Part shown: positions 1 through 11,600 of the stretch, in pieces
Position numbering within the stretch: position 1 is the first letter of the stretch
Layout of the letters: each line of letters begins with the position of its first letter
Assembly: GCF_000524195.1 (NCBI RefSeq)
Contig: NW_020170385.1
Span: 1,720,849 to 1,784,848 of the forward strand
Direction of reading: 5' to 3'
DNA: 64,000 nucleotides
DNA from: Echinococcus granulosus
Taxonomy: Eukaryota > Platyhelminthes > Cestoda > Cyclophyllidea > Taeniidae
Translations under genes and position numbers: made by a program
The notes under the pieces: model-generated
Told to the model about the DNA's origin: nothing
What the model saw: the letters and a program-made list of their open reading frames with translations, nothing else
The model's database searches: none

Positions 1-390
1 CAACGGCCTTGCCTTCAGAGGTAAAGCAACGGCTTTTGCGGTCGCCCTCCCCCTGCCCACAACTATCTTCAGCATCAAAACACAAAAAATCTAGTAAGTT
101 TTACGCCTACCAACGCTGTTATTCAGGATTGTAAGCGATTTAAGATAACGATAGTCTCCCATGCATTTATAAGCTGATGCTTTATAAGATGCCAACTACT
201 CCACATCTGCTCTGTTAAACTATTAGTATTCTCCCTGACTATTCAACAATACTAATCAATTCATCACTTTGACATTCGATCCTTTGATCCTTCTTCATCT
301 CATTAAAGTTCCCGATGTGCTTGTACTACATTGGGAAACGTCTAATTCAAACCTGTCTAACACTTTATTTGGAAATTTCTCTTATTGCAG

Positions 391-562
391 TACCTCGAAA
401 CTCGTATGCACCGGCGAAGTGAGCATTAGAGAACCCAACTTCGGCAATGCGTATAATTTCGCTTTTTTGGCTTCAATCGTTAACAGTCTTGCAGCTGCCT
501 TATTTCTGCTCATGTTCATGGTGGGATCTCTAAAGAATAAATTTTTTGTAGAATATCAATGA
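391..562 (+). CDS. Last exon of an unidentified membrane protein (5' end missing)
   Basis: A strong acceptor (ttctcttattgcag) at 381-390 opens a 172-nt exon that enters in phase 2 and ends at TGA 560-562. It encodes about 57 residues: a cysteine near the start, a polar stretch with GEVSIREPNFGN, one hydrophobic segment of about 21 residues (AFLASIVNSLAAALFLLMFMV) and a short basic cytoplasmic-looking tail ending FFVEYQ. This looks like the last transmembrane helix and tail of a tetraspan-type protein, but I do not recognise the family. An upstream exon may end at position 20, where a GTAAAG donor gives the right phase, with the rest outside the window. The next gene, SRP19, converges on it, 325 bp away stop to stop. 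Confidence 0.5.
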
Positions 563-887
563 AGGGGTACCGTATTTTTCATTTATTACTTTCAGGGGAC
601 TTTTATTGAAATTAGCTAAACATCACCAGGGAGTCTTCACAGCCACAGCAGTAGGACGACAGCCATTATGTTTGCTTGACAAGTGTCAGCTCCATAAAAG
701 TTTTAAGGATGAGATCGATGTTCAAATTTGAGTGTTGCGGTTGGTCTATTCAACGAGCCGAGGTAACTGAATCCAACAAATCGTACGAAGAATAAAGCAC
801 AGGAATCTTCAAATGGTATTACCGCGTGGGGAGGCAGATAATGGACAGGACTGTTATCCGTACATTTCAACAGGCGGGGGCAGTGCG
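563..887. other. Convergent 3' intergenic gap
   Basis: This 325-bp gap lies between two convergent genes. It holds possible poly(A) signals for both strands: tttatt copies near 581 and 604 would serve SRP19 on the minus strand, and AATAAA near 792 would serve the plus-strand gene. The two 3' untranslated regions probably overlap. I see no other gene. Confidence 0.4.
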
Positions 888-1385
888 TCAACGCCTTTTC
901 CATCTCTTAGTAACTTTTCCTTGTCCATAATCCGGGCCGGAGTGTCGTGTTTTCAGAAGGGGGATGGTTCTGCCGAGATGTATCAGCAAGGACTGGCGAG
1001 TGGGGAATCTGGGTGACTGATCATGCTTATAGTGAGGCCTACTCTGGCATGCAAGGGGACCCATCATCGTTCTTCAGCTGTACCCTAACGCGCCAGCGGT
1101 TTTGCGTTTCCGCAGGATCCCTCTCACGAGAATGAACCTAAGACATATTAAAACCCGTTTTTATACCTTATTTTCAGCTAAGTGCTGAAGTCCCATGTTC
1201 TGTAATATGGCGCAGATTTCGGTATGCTTGGGATTGTCGACGCCTTGCTCCATAGAAACCTTGCGCCCCTTCGCCCGCGTAACACGACTATTTAAATAAA
1301 CTGGATAAATGCATATCCATCTCTCTTTGTCAGAATGTCGCATCAAAGGTGAAAAGGGTTTCGGAGCAGTGAGATCAGAAGCCAT
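888..1385 (-). CDS. SRP19: Signal recognition particle 19 kDa protein
   Basis: SRP19 binds SRP RNA and prepares it for SRP54 during assembly of the particle that targets secretory proteins to the ER. Exons on the minus strand are 1167-1385, 1043-1137 and 888-1008. Phases close perfectly and give 144 residues, the length I recall for human SRP19. Family motifs are in order: RWICIYPVYLNSR near residue 20, GRKVSMEQGVDNP, then HSRERD..., RWRVRVQLKNDDGS, and FPTRQSLLIHLGRTIPLLK before a basic tail ending KRWKRR. The start is the ATG at 1383-1385. Both introns are tiny: 29 nt (1138-1166) and 34 nt (1009-1042, with a GTAGGC donor). The gene is head-to-head with MIGA. Confidence 0.95.
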
Positions 1386-1856
1386 TTCAAACACCCGATA
1401 AGAGAATGCGCGTGATGAGCGGGATTCATGCAAACAACAATATATTGTTTACGCCTTTTGATTCTAAAAATCTTTGTAAAGATAAGAAAAAAATATCTGC
1501 TTTGCAATTTATAAAATCAATTTTTAAACTCTGATTAGGCTATTTGTCTAGGACGGTGCGAAATAGTTCCAAAGCTGAAATATTAAGCAAATTCCATACA
1601 TCTGTTTATAAACCTTTTTACATTATTGGACCCTCAAAGAATGGAATAATTGTAAATGCCATTGGAAAATTTTTATAAATTCTTGATCTCTATGCTTCTA
1701 AAATTTGCCTGTTTTAGAAACTGTTAGCATTTCTTACCACGACCTGAATCCCTAACCTGTCACATTTTAGCCTATTGTCGGCCTAATTGTCTAGTCGTGC
1801 TTCGTACTGGACTATTTTATCAACTTTAAAATGCATCTGCCTGTATTCATCCCATA
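1386..1856. promoter_or_regulatory. Shared divergent 5' region of SRP19 and MIGA
   Basis: This 471-bp A+T-rich gap separates the start codons of two divergent genes, so it must hold both 5' untranslated regions and probably a bidirectional promoter. I see no obvious TATA box at a convincing distance and no coding signal. Confidence 0.45.
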
Positions 1857-4035
1857 ATGCCAAAGCATTGGATAATACGAATACGAAAACCGTCTCTGAA
1901 TGCCGCTCTGGTCGTGTTTGTTGGAGGATCCACGGCTTTATGCGCATGGTGGTTAATTAGGCGAATTTTCCCCGAGAAATCAAATGCGAACGAGGCGCCG
2001 TCTGACCAGTTCATGCGGAGAGGAATCGATTCTGGTATCCCACACCCATCACAAAATCGCTTTGTCGACGTCTTACCTAAATCTACCACAGCTGCCGTAT
2101 CTAATCACAAGTCATGCGGAGTACTTTCTCGTTGTACCTCAGTTTCCTCGATCACCTCTCCTGCCGTAGATTGTGGAACGATCGGTTTAGAAACATTGAA
2201 CAAAATTGTGGACCAATTAGAGGATTGCATGAGTAAGATTAGTTGTACAATTCAACAGTTTAAATCGAAAGATCCAAGCACTGATGTTTTCGTAAAAGAA
2301 TTGCAGAGATTTTTAGAGTCGTCATATCTCTTAAGGGAACAATTCAAGCGCGCTTTTATTCAGGAAACTCCGGCATTTACATCCGAACTACATTGCGTCG
2401 ACTCGCTATCTGACGTTGAAACTGAATCGTATTTTTCTGCTGTCGAGGAAGTTGACTTTTCCGAACTTGAACTTCAGATTTCATCTAATTTTCACCGACC
2501 ATTCTATAGAAGTGCTTTGAAAGAGTTAAACGAAGGAAACGTCACTTTCAGGTATGCTTGTCCACGCGGACATAAATTGCCACATCTTCTAATTTACTAC
2601 TATCCTTGCCTAATCTCTGTCTATGAATTTCAATGTATCCTTTCGAGTTGGTCCGTATCCTTTTGCTTACTGGTCTTCTTACCTTTTTATGGGGTCCTAC
2701 AGGCGTCCAGATGATGCGTCTACCATTTGAAGCCGAAGCTGTTGTACCTTTTCTCTGTCTATTTACCATACTTTAGGCAAATTTCAGTTGCGTATCAATT
2801 TAAAATGAAGTCACTACAGCAGGTTTTCACAGATGTCTTCGATGATATGCTGAACACTGAATCACTTTTCTTTTGAAAGTATTGGGTCGTTTATATTTTG
2901 CAACATAATTCATGTTCTTTTTGCGCAGATCCCTCCGCACAGAAATGATGAATTGCCAATCGGATATTGAATATCTTGGGAAACTAATATGCGTTCGACG
3001 CGGGTTTGACTACATCCTCGCCCATAATGAACAGGTTGCTTGGCTTATGCAAGCTGGAGAGTCCTTAGCGTGTGGTGCCCTCGTTTGTCTTGGATGCGGA
3101 ACTATGGATTTCGAAGAGGCTTACTTGTGCGTTGATTCTTTTTTTGAACCTTTGGGCATGGTCGCGAGTTACTTAAGTTTTATCATGTTAGTGCGCAACA
3201 TCATCCCTGCCCACTCGTTGAGCCCTTAATTGTGAACTGGTTTTTGGGTTTTAGATCTCTACTTACATATTTAAATTCAACTAAGGACCCCGAGAATCTT
3301 GCGAAGTTTGCTGATGAACTCGCGGGCAAGGACGTCCGAGCAATAAACTTTTATGATATATTTTTCGATCGTATCCTCATAGACGCCCTTGAGAACCTGG
3401 GCAACCCTCCCTCCTCCATTCTGGCGTTGACGCGCAACACGTGGCTGAGCCCCGGTTTCAAGCGCTCCGCTCTTGACTCGGCCGTGTGGACTCTCATGGC
3501 TGCAAAGCGCAAGCTGCTCAAGTACCCAGATGGCTTTTTTTCACTTTACTACCGCGTAGTGGAGACTGTCGCATCCGCGATGGCATGGGGCTTTCTTGGC
3601 TCCGATGAGGTGCTTAACACTTTCTGTGAATCCGTTCGGGAAGAAGTGGTCACTTTTTTGCGCTCGCTCTTTAAATTCACCGACATTAATGTCTCAAGCG
3701 TCAACGGTAGTGCATCTTCATCTGCTTCCCCCGACTTTGTGGAAAATGAGCATGATTTCGAGGACGATGACGTCACAATCACTCCTGATGGAGATAATCG
3801 ACCATCTCTCCGTGATTCCTACACGGGCATGGATTTCACCAGCATTGAGGCGTTTTCTGCGTGCATCTACTCCAACATCGCAACTCTCCATCGACGACTA
3901 GCCACCTTAATTATCAGCTTTTCGATAAGTAGGAAAACGCCCCTGCAAGCCAGCATATTTGAGGGATTAAATTTACAACAACCACCGTTGCCACAAAGTT
4001 CCGCCGGTGATATCGCGCTATCATGCTTTTGTTAA
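1857..4035 (+). CDS. MIGA: Mitoguardin (FAM73 family), outer mitochondrial membrane protein
   Basis: Mitoguardins sit in the mitochondrial outer membrane, promote mitochondrial fusion and make ER-mitochondria contacts that carry lipid. Exons are 1857-2551, 2929-3126 and 3255-4035, both introns in phase 2, giving 557 residues. An N-terminal membrane anchor lies at about residues 14-35 after a short basic start. A low-complexity linker follows, then an acidic stretch with an FFAT-like motif (ESYFSAVEE, about 190-198). The conserved C-terminal domain starts with SLRTEMMNCQSDIEYLGKL and includes NFYDIFFDRILIDALENLGN, PPSSILALTRNTWLSPGFK and AAKRKLLKYPDGFFSLYY. A Ser/Asp-rich insert near SASSSASPDFVENEHDFEDD is not typical of the vertebrate proteins. 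The stop codon overlaps an AATAAA at 4034-4039. Confidence 0.95.
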
Positions 4036-4039
4036 TAAA
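4034..4039 (+). terminator. Possible poly(A) signal overlapping the MIGA stop codon
   Basis: AATAAA starts on the second base of the TAA stop at 4033-4035. Using it would leave an extremely short 3' untranslated region. Another AATAAA near 4640 is an alternative. Confidence 0.3.
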
Positions 4040-5633
4040 ATATATGTTAGATTTTGCCTTCCGGTTTATTACTCGGCTGCAGCTATTTAGTACCTTTATT
4101 TCATAATTATAATTAATACTATTGCTAGAACCCGATCTACTGTCTATTACATCGTTGCCTTTTACTAAAGGTTCTCATTTCATTGCCGGATCATTATTTG
4201 GTGTGAAGTAGCGCCGACTTGTAATTTACGACCATGACTGCGTCAAGGTATTGTTGCTGTACAGAGGCTTTACTTTTGTATTTCGTCGGACTCTGCAGAG
4301 TACTTGTCCACCGAGCAAGGCGACTCAACTTATCTACCACCAGTCTTGCTTTCAACGTAGTATCAATAGCGCGCCCAGTATACTAATATGTACTTTTCAC
4401 ATGCAAAGTAGGCATTCTTTAGCCTTGATGCATGCAGGGGAAATCCGTATAAAAAGTGAATCATTACTGCAGTCAGTGTACCTATGTGAAGTGCAGTACG
4501 ACTTCCAAAGTGATAACAAGTGCGCTAAGGACTCCAGCCGGTTGATTGTCAAATGGTTGAGAAATCCAGTTCATATTTGCTTTGTCAGATCAAAAGTAGA
4601 ACAAAAGCTAAATAAGCGATTGCAGTATGTAATACCTGCTTTAATAAAAGTCCGAAGCTAGAGTTTCTCAACACAACTAACTAGTTATTGAAGAAATTGT
4701 GGAGGTATTCCAACGGGCAGAAACAGAACAAGCTGCCGCCTTAAACTTGGTAGTTCGGTGCGTATTTAATGACGTTTTGACAAATTTTTGGGGAACATGC
4801 CACAAAACTACAGAAAACGTTACAAGACTTCAATGAAAGTCACAAACCAATGGAATACAGCTGATGATGAATGACTGACGACCAACTTGACGGTACTATG
4901 CAACACCAAGCCCTTTAACCATCTTTTGGCGCCGGAGTATATGATCTTGTGAAAACTTTCTAGGCAAAGCATAATACTTTGCTTGCAACTACTTCTCAAA
5001 TGCGTCGCGGTATCTGCCGTCTCAGTGATGAAGTACACGGCCTTGTAAAATCTTGTTATAAATCAGCCTCAAGGATGTGCGTATTTTAACGCGCCATTGA
5101 AAGATCTTATGCCTACTTAAATGTCTTGAGTAAGCTAAACTATTTCGATAATTCCAGAAGGGATGGACAGGGTTGCCAATCCTCAAATCAAACCTATTCG
5201 ATATGCTGTAAGTGACGATCACTAGCTTAAAGCCACTATTCGCGTTCGTCGAGTCGGTATTCATTTATAGGTGTTATGAGAATCAAAATTGCACTTTTAC
5301 GTGAATGGGGGACTGCGTATCCAAAACTCCCGATTCCGTATTGATCCGTCAAACCTTATGACTGATAAATGGTGACTACTAGTTTATTGAAACAAAGAGA
5401 AATTAATTAATCTTATAATAATAGTAGAAGCATAAAGGTAGATAAGGTGAGGAGTCAAATTCAGTTGTAAGGAAATTAACGAGAACAGGTAGACGTGAGC
5501 GTAGACATGAAGATAAAGAAGCCACAATGGGGGAGATCGTAATGAATGCACGATCCGGAGGCTCCTCGATATAAATAAATGGGCTTGGAGAGAGGGGGGA
5601 TATGATACTAACCTAACACGAAGTCCTGTGTTA
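4040..5633. other. Intergenic gap between MIGA and ADCY9 (convergent)
   Basis: About 1.6 kb between two convergent 3' ends. The longest ORF (136 codons, 4251-4661, +) shows no family motif and is about as long as chance allows in DNA of this composition. A tttatt at 5383-5388 (AATAAA on the minus strand), 250 bp past the ADCY9 stop, is a plausible poly(A) signal for that gene. I see no RNA gene or mobile element. Confidence 0.5.
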
Positions 5634-8600
5634 TTACGAGGTTCCCGCCTTTCGGCCAACCAGGAGGTGGGTGCGCATCTCGCCTTTGCCCTTGACGAAA
5701 ACATTACCACGATACTCAAATTCGTAGTGCTTGGTGAGGCGTCGCGCCACCTCCTCAGTCACCTGCACCCGACCTTTCTGACCTGTCGAATACATCCGGC
5801 TGGCCACGTTCACAGTGTCGCCCCAAATATCGTAGAGCAACTTCGTCGTGCCTATGACACCCGCTGTCACCTCTCCTATATTGTAGCCGATCTTCAACTC
5901 AAACTGAAAGTTGAACATTTGTCGGTTGAAGTCATCCAGAGTCTTAAGAAGCTCAATGGCAAAGTCCATTAGAGCACACAAATGATCATCCAGTAACGTG
6001 TTCTGCGCCCGCTGAACCAAATTCAAGCCGGAAGCAGCCATGAAACACTCAGCAATTGTCTTGATCTTCTCCACATCCTTAAATTTCACAGAGGAGAGGA
6101 GGTGCTCAAAATCTGCAAAAATTTCGTTTAACACCCGCAACATCTCCTGTCCACCTTGATACTGCTCATCGTAGAACTCTGAAAAGTTGGCTATTGACGC
6201 AAACATAACAGCAGCATCGGTCACGTGTTGAGAGTACTTGTTGGTCTTCCTCAGGTCGGTAAGCACAAAGCGTGGAATGATATTTTCCAGCAACCATTCA
6301 CCCTGCATCTTCTCTCGAGTAATGGCCTTCTTGGCACGGCTCGCCTCAAAGTCGCGGTTGAAAGAGACACGAAAGCTGATGTCGATGTCGCGGTTGAGAA
6401 AGAATATGAGGATGAGATTCAGGATGAGTATAACGGTTATTTCCCATGGAAATAGGCTACTTTCAGCAGCAGCCAACCAGATAGGAGAGGTGCTTAAGTC
6501 TCTAGCTGTGGTCACGGCAGCAAAGCCAGCCACTTGGTCGGAGTACGCATAGGAAAAACCCGCGAAGGGCCAATGTATCAACAAACAAGCAATGATGCAT
6601 AAGGTCATTGCCGAGAGAGATTTTGTCCATGAGGAGTAGTTTGGAAACAGTGTCAAATTAAACAGCATGAAAGTGAACAAGATCCCATGAACCATCCGGT
6701 ATTCTCCAGTTGAGAAATCGGCCACTGCTGCGACATCCGCCGATCGACTGAACCAAAAGAGACAAATTTGGAAATTGGAGAGCACAAAAGCCGCAGGGCT
6801 ACAGAGCATCAGCACCCCCATGATGTTCCTGGTGTACCAGTTGAATAGAAACCGGTAGATGTGCTGAAGGCGCTTTTCGGGGAGACAGAATCCTCCCCAT
6901 GCTAGCAAATCCGAAAAAACAATAGCTATGAATAGGCAGTTAAAACAGAGAGCCAGTGCAAACACGACAAAGGGTGTCACGAGCGCCAGTCGACTGTTTG
7001 TTAAATTGGGAAAGTTAATGAAACAAGCCAAGGAGACGAGGAGGAAGAAGAGGAAGTGAGCCAGCCCATTGGTGACAGGGGTTAGACGGGGTGTTGCAAG
7101 TGTGATGAGGACAGACTGACGGGGAACACGAAGCACCTGCCGCCGGTAGGTCTGTTCGAGAGATTGTGAGAGAAAGCAAAGAGAAAAGCGTGAAATCGGT
7201 GGGAATTTGAAGACCTCTTCCGGCTTGGAGAGATTCCACAGAGCGTCCAACATCTCCACATCGGAACCACGAGCCCTCACCTCCGGTTTATCAGATCCAG
7301 GAGATGTTGTGAGGGTCAATTCGTTTGATCCCGTTGGTGATGCGATGATCTGGTCGACCGATGTCTTTGGCTGATCCTTGACAAAAGACGGTGTGTTGTT
7401 GGTCTCATTAACAGACGCAGATGCTTTGGACTTGAAGAAAAATTCGATCTTAAAACAAATGCCTTTGGTTTTTATGATGCACCATTGAAAGATAATGAGT
7501 TGGAACATTTAGTCAGTTATACATACCATTGAACAATCATAAGTAAATATGTCAAAGACCAAATTTCTTTTAATTGCATCAAAAATCCATTGTTCATATT
7601 TGAAGGGTTTTGGTCAAGGTTGTAAAGGAAATTTAATAGGACAAGAGAAGTAGATCGGGTTCATGCAAAAAGTGGAAGTTCATTCAATTGAAAAAGCGCA
7701 ATATTTAGGATAAATACCAAGGGTAAGTTTATAAGGCATTTAGTTGAACGTACCTTATCTAACATGATAATCGGTTTGTTATCGAAACGTCTCTCAATGA
7801 AGTAGGTTTTAATAACTAAAATACGAACAACAGATACCTTAGTAGCAATACCGTGTATTAAGTTACAAGGGCCTATATATACTAGGTGCTGTTTCGATTA
7901 AGAACTGATCGGAAATGAGTTGAGTGCAAACGGTGTCGCAGTCACTTGGCGTGTCAAGGAGTCAGGATTTCGTGCCGATTACTGGCTAAGCAGCCACCTG
8001 CAAAAACGAGGACATTAAGGCGATCGTTGAATAGTGCGGCCCACGCAACCTCGAGGCACCAGGCGTACCTCCTGCCGCGCACTTCGCGGAGAGGATGAGG
8101 GTGGCCAAATGCATCGACAAAGAGAGAACAGAATAAAGTAAAATATACTGCAATCGCTCATTCTCATAGGCACAACTATGCACTGCTCTTGCAACAGCTC
8201 TCGAGTGATAGCTACGATAGGTAAGGAAGGGGAACGATGAATGTGGTCCACTGAAGACCGCAATCTCATCAAATCCGGCACAAATGCACCACAAAATCAG
8301 CACAAAATTAACATGTGCAAAAAACTTTTAACCTCAACAAAAATATCTTTAAAAACAATATTGCAACGGTGCTAGCACATCACCATCCCTGCACACAATG
8401 GAAAAAGCAAAGCAGAATTTAAAAAAATGAAAACAGGCTACTATGACACAAGCGGTACGCATTGCCAAATATTAGCCGCTTAGCAGTAAATGATACTCGC
8501 CAGTTTCAGGAATATTTAGGAAAATTTGGAGCTGTGTTCACACATGGCAAGCAATAAGACTGGCGACCGGTGTCTACATAAATTGGCTCAGTCGTAAATG

Positions 8601-11600
8601 CTCGCGTCAAAAGTTACCGGTAACCTCAACAACAACATGAATTTTGCGGTCGATGTTAAACGGTGGATTGCATGATACTCAAACTTTTACTTCATGAAAT
8701 ACTCTTACATAACGTTTCTGTCGAAGCAAAACAGCGAAAAAGATTGGGACTTAAATAAAATTATCGATTTCATGGAAAGAAGTCGCGCGTACAAAGGAGG
8801 AAACAATTCCTAAGTGGTATGCCAAGATGAATCAATTTATGAAATGCAAAGAAAATAATTATAATTTTGCCATATTCTGGAGTATTTCTAAACAATTGTT
8901 GAAACGATTTAGTTATTTTTACAAAATACTTGGTGCTCATGTCAAAGTGATGGACTTTTTGTATGAAAGGGAATACAACTTACGAGCTTGATCTCGAGTA
9001 TGTTTAATGGCGTAACGTTGATCCTCCTTGTTGTAATATTCAATTAATACTTTTACTTTCCGAATGTCTACAAAAAATTCCCAAATAGCTGCATAAACAA
9101 AACACAAAGCACTTCATCAAATATGCTTTTACGCACCAGGAACTGGTTCGCCCTCTGAAACTTCGTAGATATCTTTGACAAATTCCAGTGTGGTTTCGGA
9201 GATGTGCACTTTACCTGCCTTACCTGAAGACTCCATCTGATTAGCTATGGTGACATCGTTTGACCAGACGTCGAATTTGAAGCGGCGCGTTCCGACCAAT
9301 CCACAAATCACCTTTCCAGTATGCACTCCGACACGCATATTCACCTAAAATTGAAATCATTCACCAGATAGGTAAGAAGCGCACCAATTTTGTTTTGTCA
9401 TGCGTAGAGGCAACTATTAATCAGATTGAAATATGAAAAGCCCAACAATGGTGACGTGAGTAAACGTATACGCATCCAAAATAAATTTCGTCTTCCGAAT
9501 CGGTGTTATTTCGAATGAAGAAATTATAAATCTTAAACCCTTGGCTGTCTCGCATCAGTAGCCGATGGAAAATGGACCACCGGCGGGGCATACCATTTAC
9601 AATGCTCACTGATGAGGTGAAGGACCATACCTGTTCGGCGTGATCATCGTCAAACTGCTGGATAGCCACGCACATAGAGCGACCCATTTCGACAATTCTC
9701 TCTGCATGGTCAGGCACGGCGTTGGGACAGCCCGACACGCAGTAGTAGCAGTCGCCCAACGTCGCTATCTTCTCACACTGGTTCAGCTCACAAAGGCTGT
9801 CAAACCTGTCAGGAAATAAACAAAGCCAGTAGCCAAGGTTCCAGGAGTTTACAAGGACTCAGTAAACCTAAAGCATTCTTTGCAGCAATAATTTGATGCG
9901 GATGTCTATTTTCGATCATTGATTGTAGCGTTAGTGGTATTTTAGTGTCACAATTAATAGTAAGCAACACTAATAACAGTTTATCAATTTTCACAAAAAT
10001 GAACCGCCCTCGGTGCTACTATTTTTACCTATTTTTTGGGCGAAACAACAGAGAGTGCGTAAAATGATAGGCAGGGATAATGGGATATGATAGAGACTAA
10101 CGTTTCAAACAGTGATGAAATATAATTTACGAAAACCTTAAGCGGGATTACGCACAAATAGGCGCCTCAAGAACACTTGCCCGGGTACATAAAAATAAAA
10201 GACAGCAGCGAACTCTTCAATGGTAGAGATGGTTGGTGGCAGGTTGATTTGTGCGAAAAATTTACACAGAAAAACAAAATAGTCTTTTACCCACCAATAA
10301 GCACCGAAACAAAAGGACGGCTTAAAAATAAAAATTTATACAACCATAGTATATTAACCACTCCAAGCATCTACCAATTGGTAAACGCTTTTTAACCTAA
10401 CGGGACAAGTGATGGATTCTAACACATAATTTATGTACTAATCCAAACACGGATTGTTAAGAGTGGTAGCTGAAATATTGTCATATAAAATACTAACAGA
10501 TGGGAAGGATGAGACCTGACAAAGTAATCTCAATGTGTAAAACGTGATTCGCGATGAAAATCTGACGGATTTCACCAGAACACTTGTTTTTACAGGGTTA
10601 CCTTTGATTCATATTCCTCACATCCCTTGTGAACAATTTTAAGGAAAGTTTACAAATAAAAAAAGGCGAGAAGGGCCACTACCAAAGGAGTCTGGGGATC
10701 ATAGGGCACTGCATTGGCACGGAAGTTCTGGTTAATATAGAAAACGTACGCGTGAGTCCTCCAGAATTTTTTAAATTAAAAAGGCATCGCCTTCAAGAAT
10801 AAGTGGGGCATTGAGAACTTACCGTCCAAAAAGATCATTGAGAAGAAGCAGGAGTTGAGAAGCAGATTTGTTGGAGCTCATATTCGTGAACCCCACAATA
10901 TCAGCAAAGAGGATGCTGACATTTTCCATCTGACTGACGTGGAATTTACGAAACTTCACAGCATGTCCGGCTGAGGGTCGCGGCAAGCTGGACGAAGACG
11001 CGATTCTCACATCAGGGTTGTGTACCCTATGCTCTCTGCGGGCTGCAAATATAAGTCAATGGCGAGATTCATCCAAAAGATCATTCAAAACGGGTTGAAA
11101 AACACAATTTTTTTCAGATACAGTGATTAGCTTTCATAGTCCTTACTCATTCTTGCTAAATGATGTTAACAACACGATCAAAACCGATTAAATTTGATTT
11201 TTTTTGATAAACCAAGGTCAGTGGAATTTGTTGTGCTTTGGACAATTTATGAACTTGCATTGTAGCAAATTCATGTAATGTTCGACAATGACAATGGTGC
11301 AATCTTAAACCATCCCCATTGCTTCCCATTTTGGCAGTAAAGGTACTCAATTTTAGCGCATAAAGCACGAAACACATAAGCGTAAAGTAAATCAATCTTT
11401 AACAGCAAAGGTGATTCCCATGAATGAGAAGGGGTACCCTTGAATAAGGGAACAAAGAAAAAAAAATATTTCATCGGACAGTTCCTATTAAGTCTGCCGT
11501 CGTAAAGTTGCAAAAGCATGAGATTTTCATCAGTTTGAGAAGCTATAACACAGCACAGTCCTTTTCCCCAAAACGTAATAGTGCGATGATTGGAATCAGA

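Noticed and set aside
4251..4661. 136-codon ORF downstream of MIGA
   Set aside because: No recognisable family, no splice context and within the length expected by chance across six frames of 64 kb.
5628..5972. 114-codon plus-strand ORF at the ADCY9 3' end
   Set aside because: It is the antisense shadow of the conserved C2 catalytic domain and has no motif of its own.
6225..6552. Overlapping plus-strand ORFs of 76 and 104 codons
   Set aside because: Antisense to the cyclase second membrane domain and C2; codon bias of the real gene keeps the opposite strand open.
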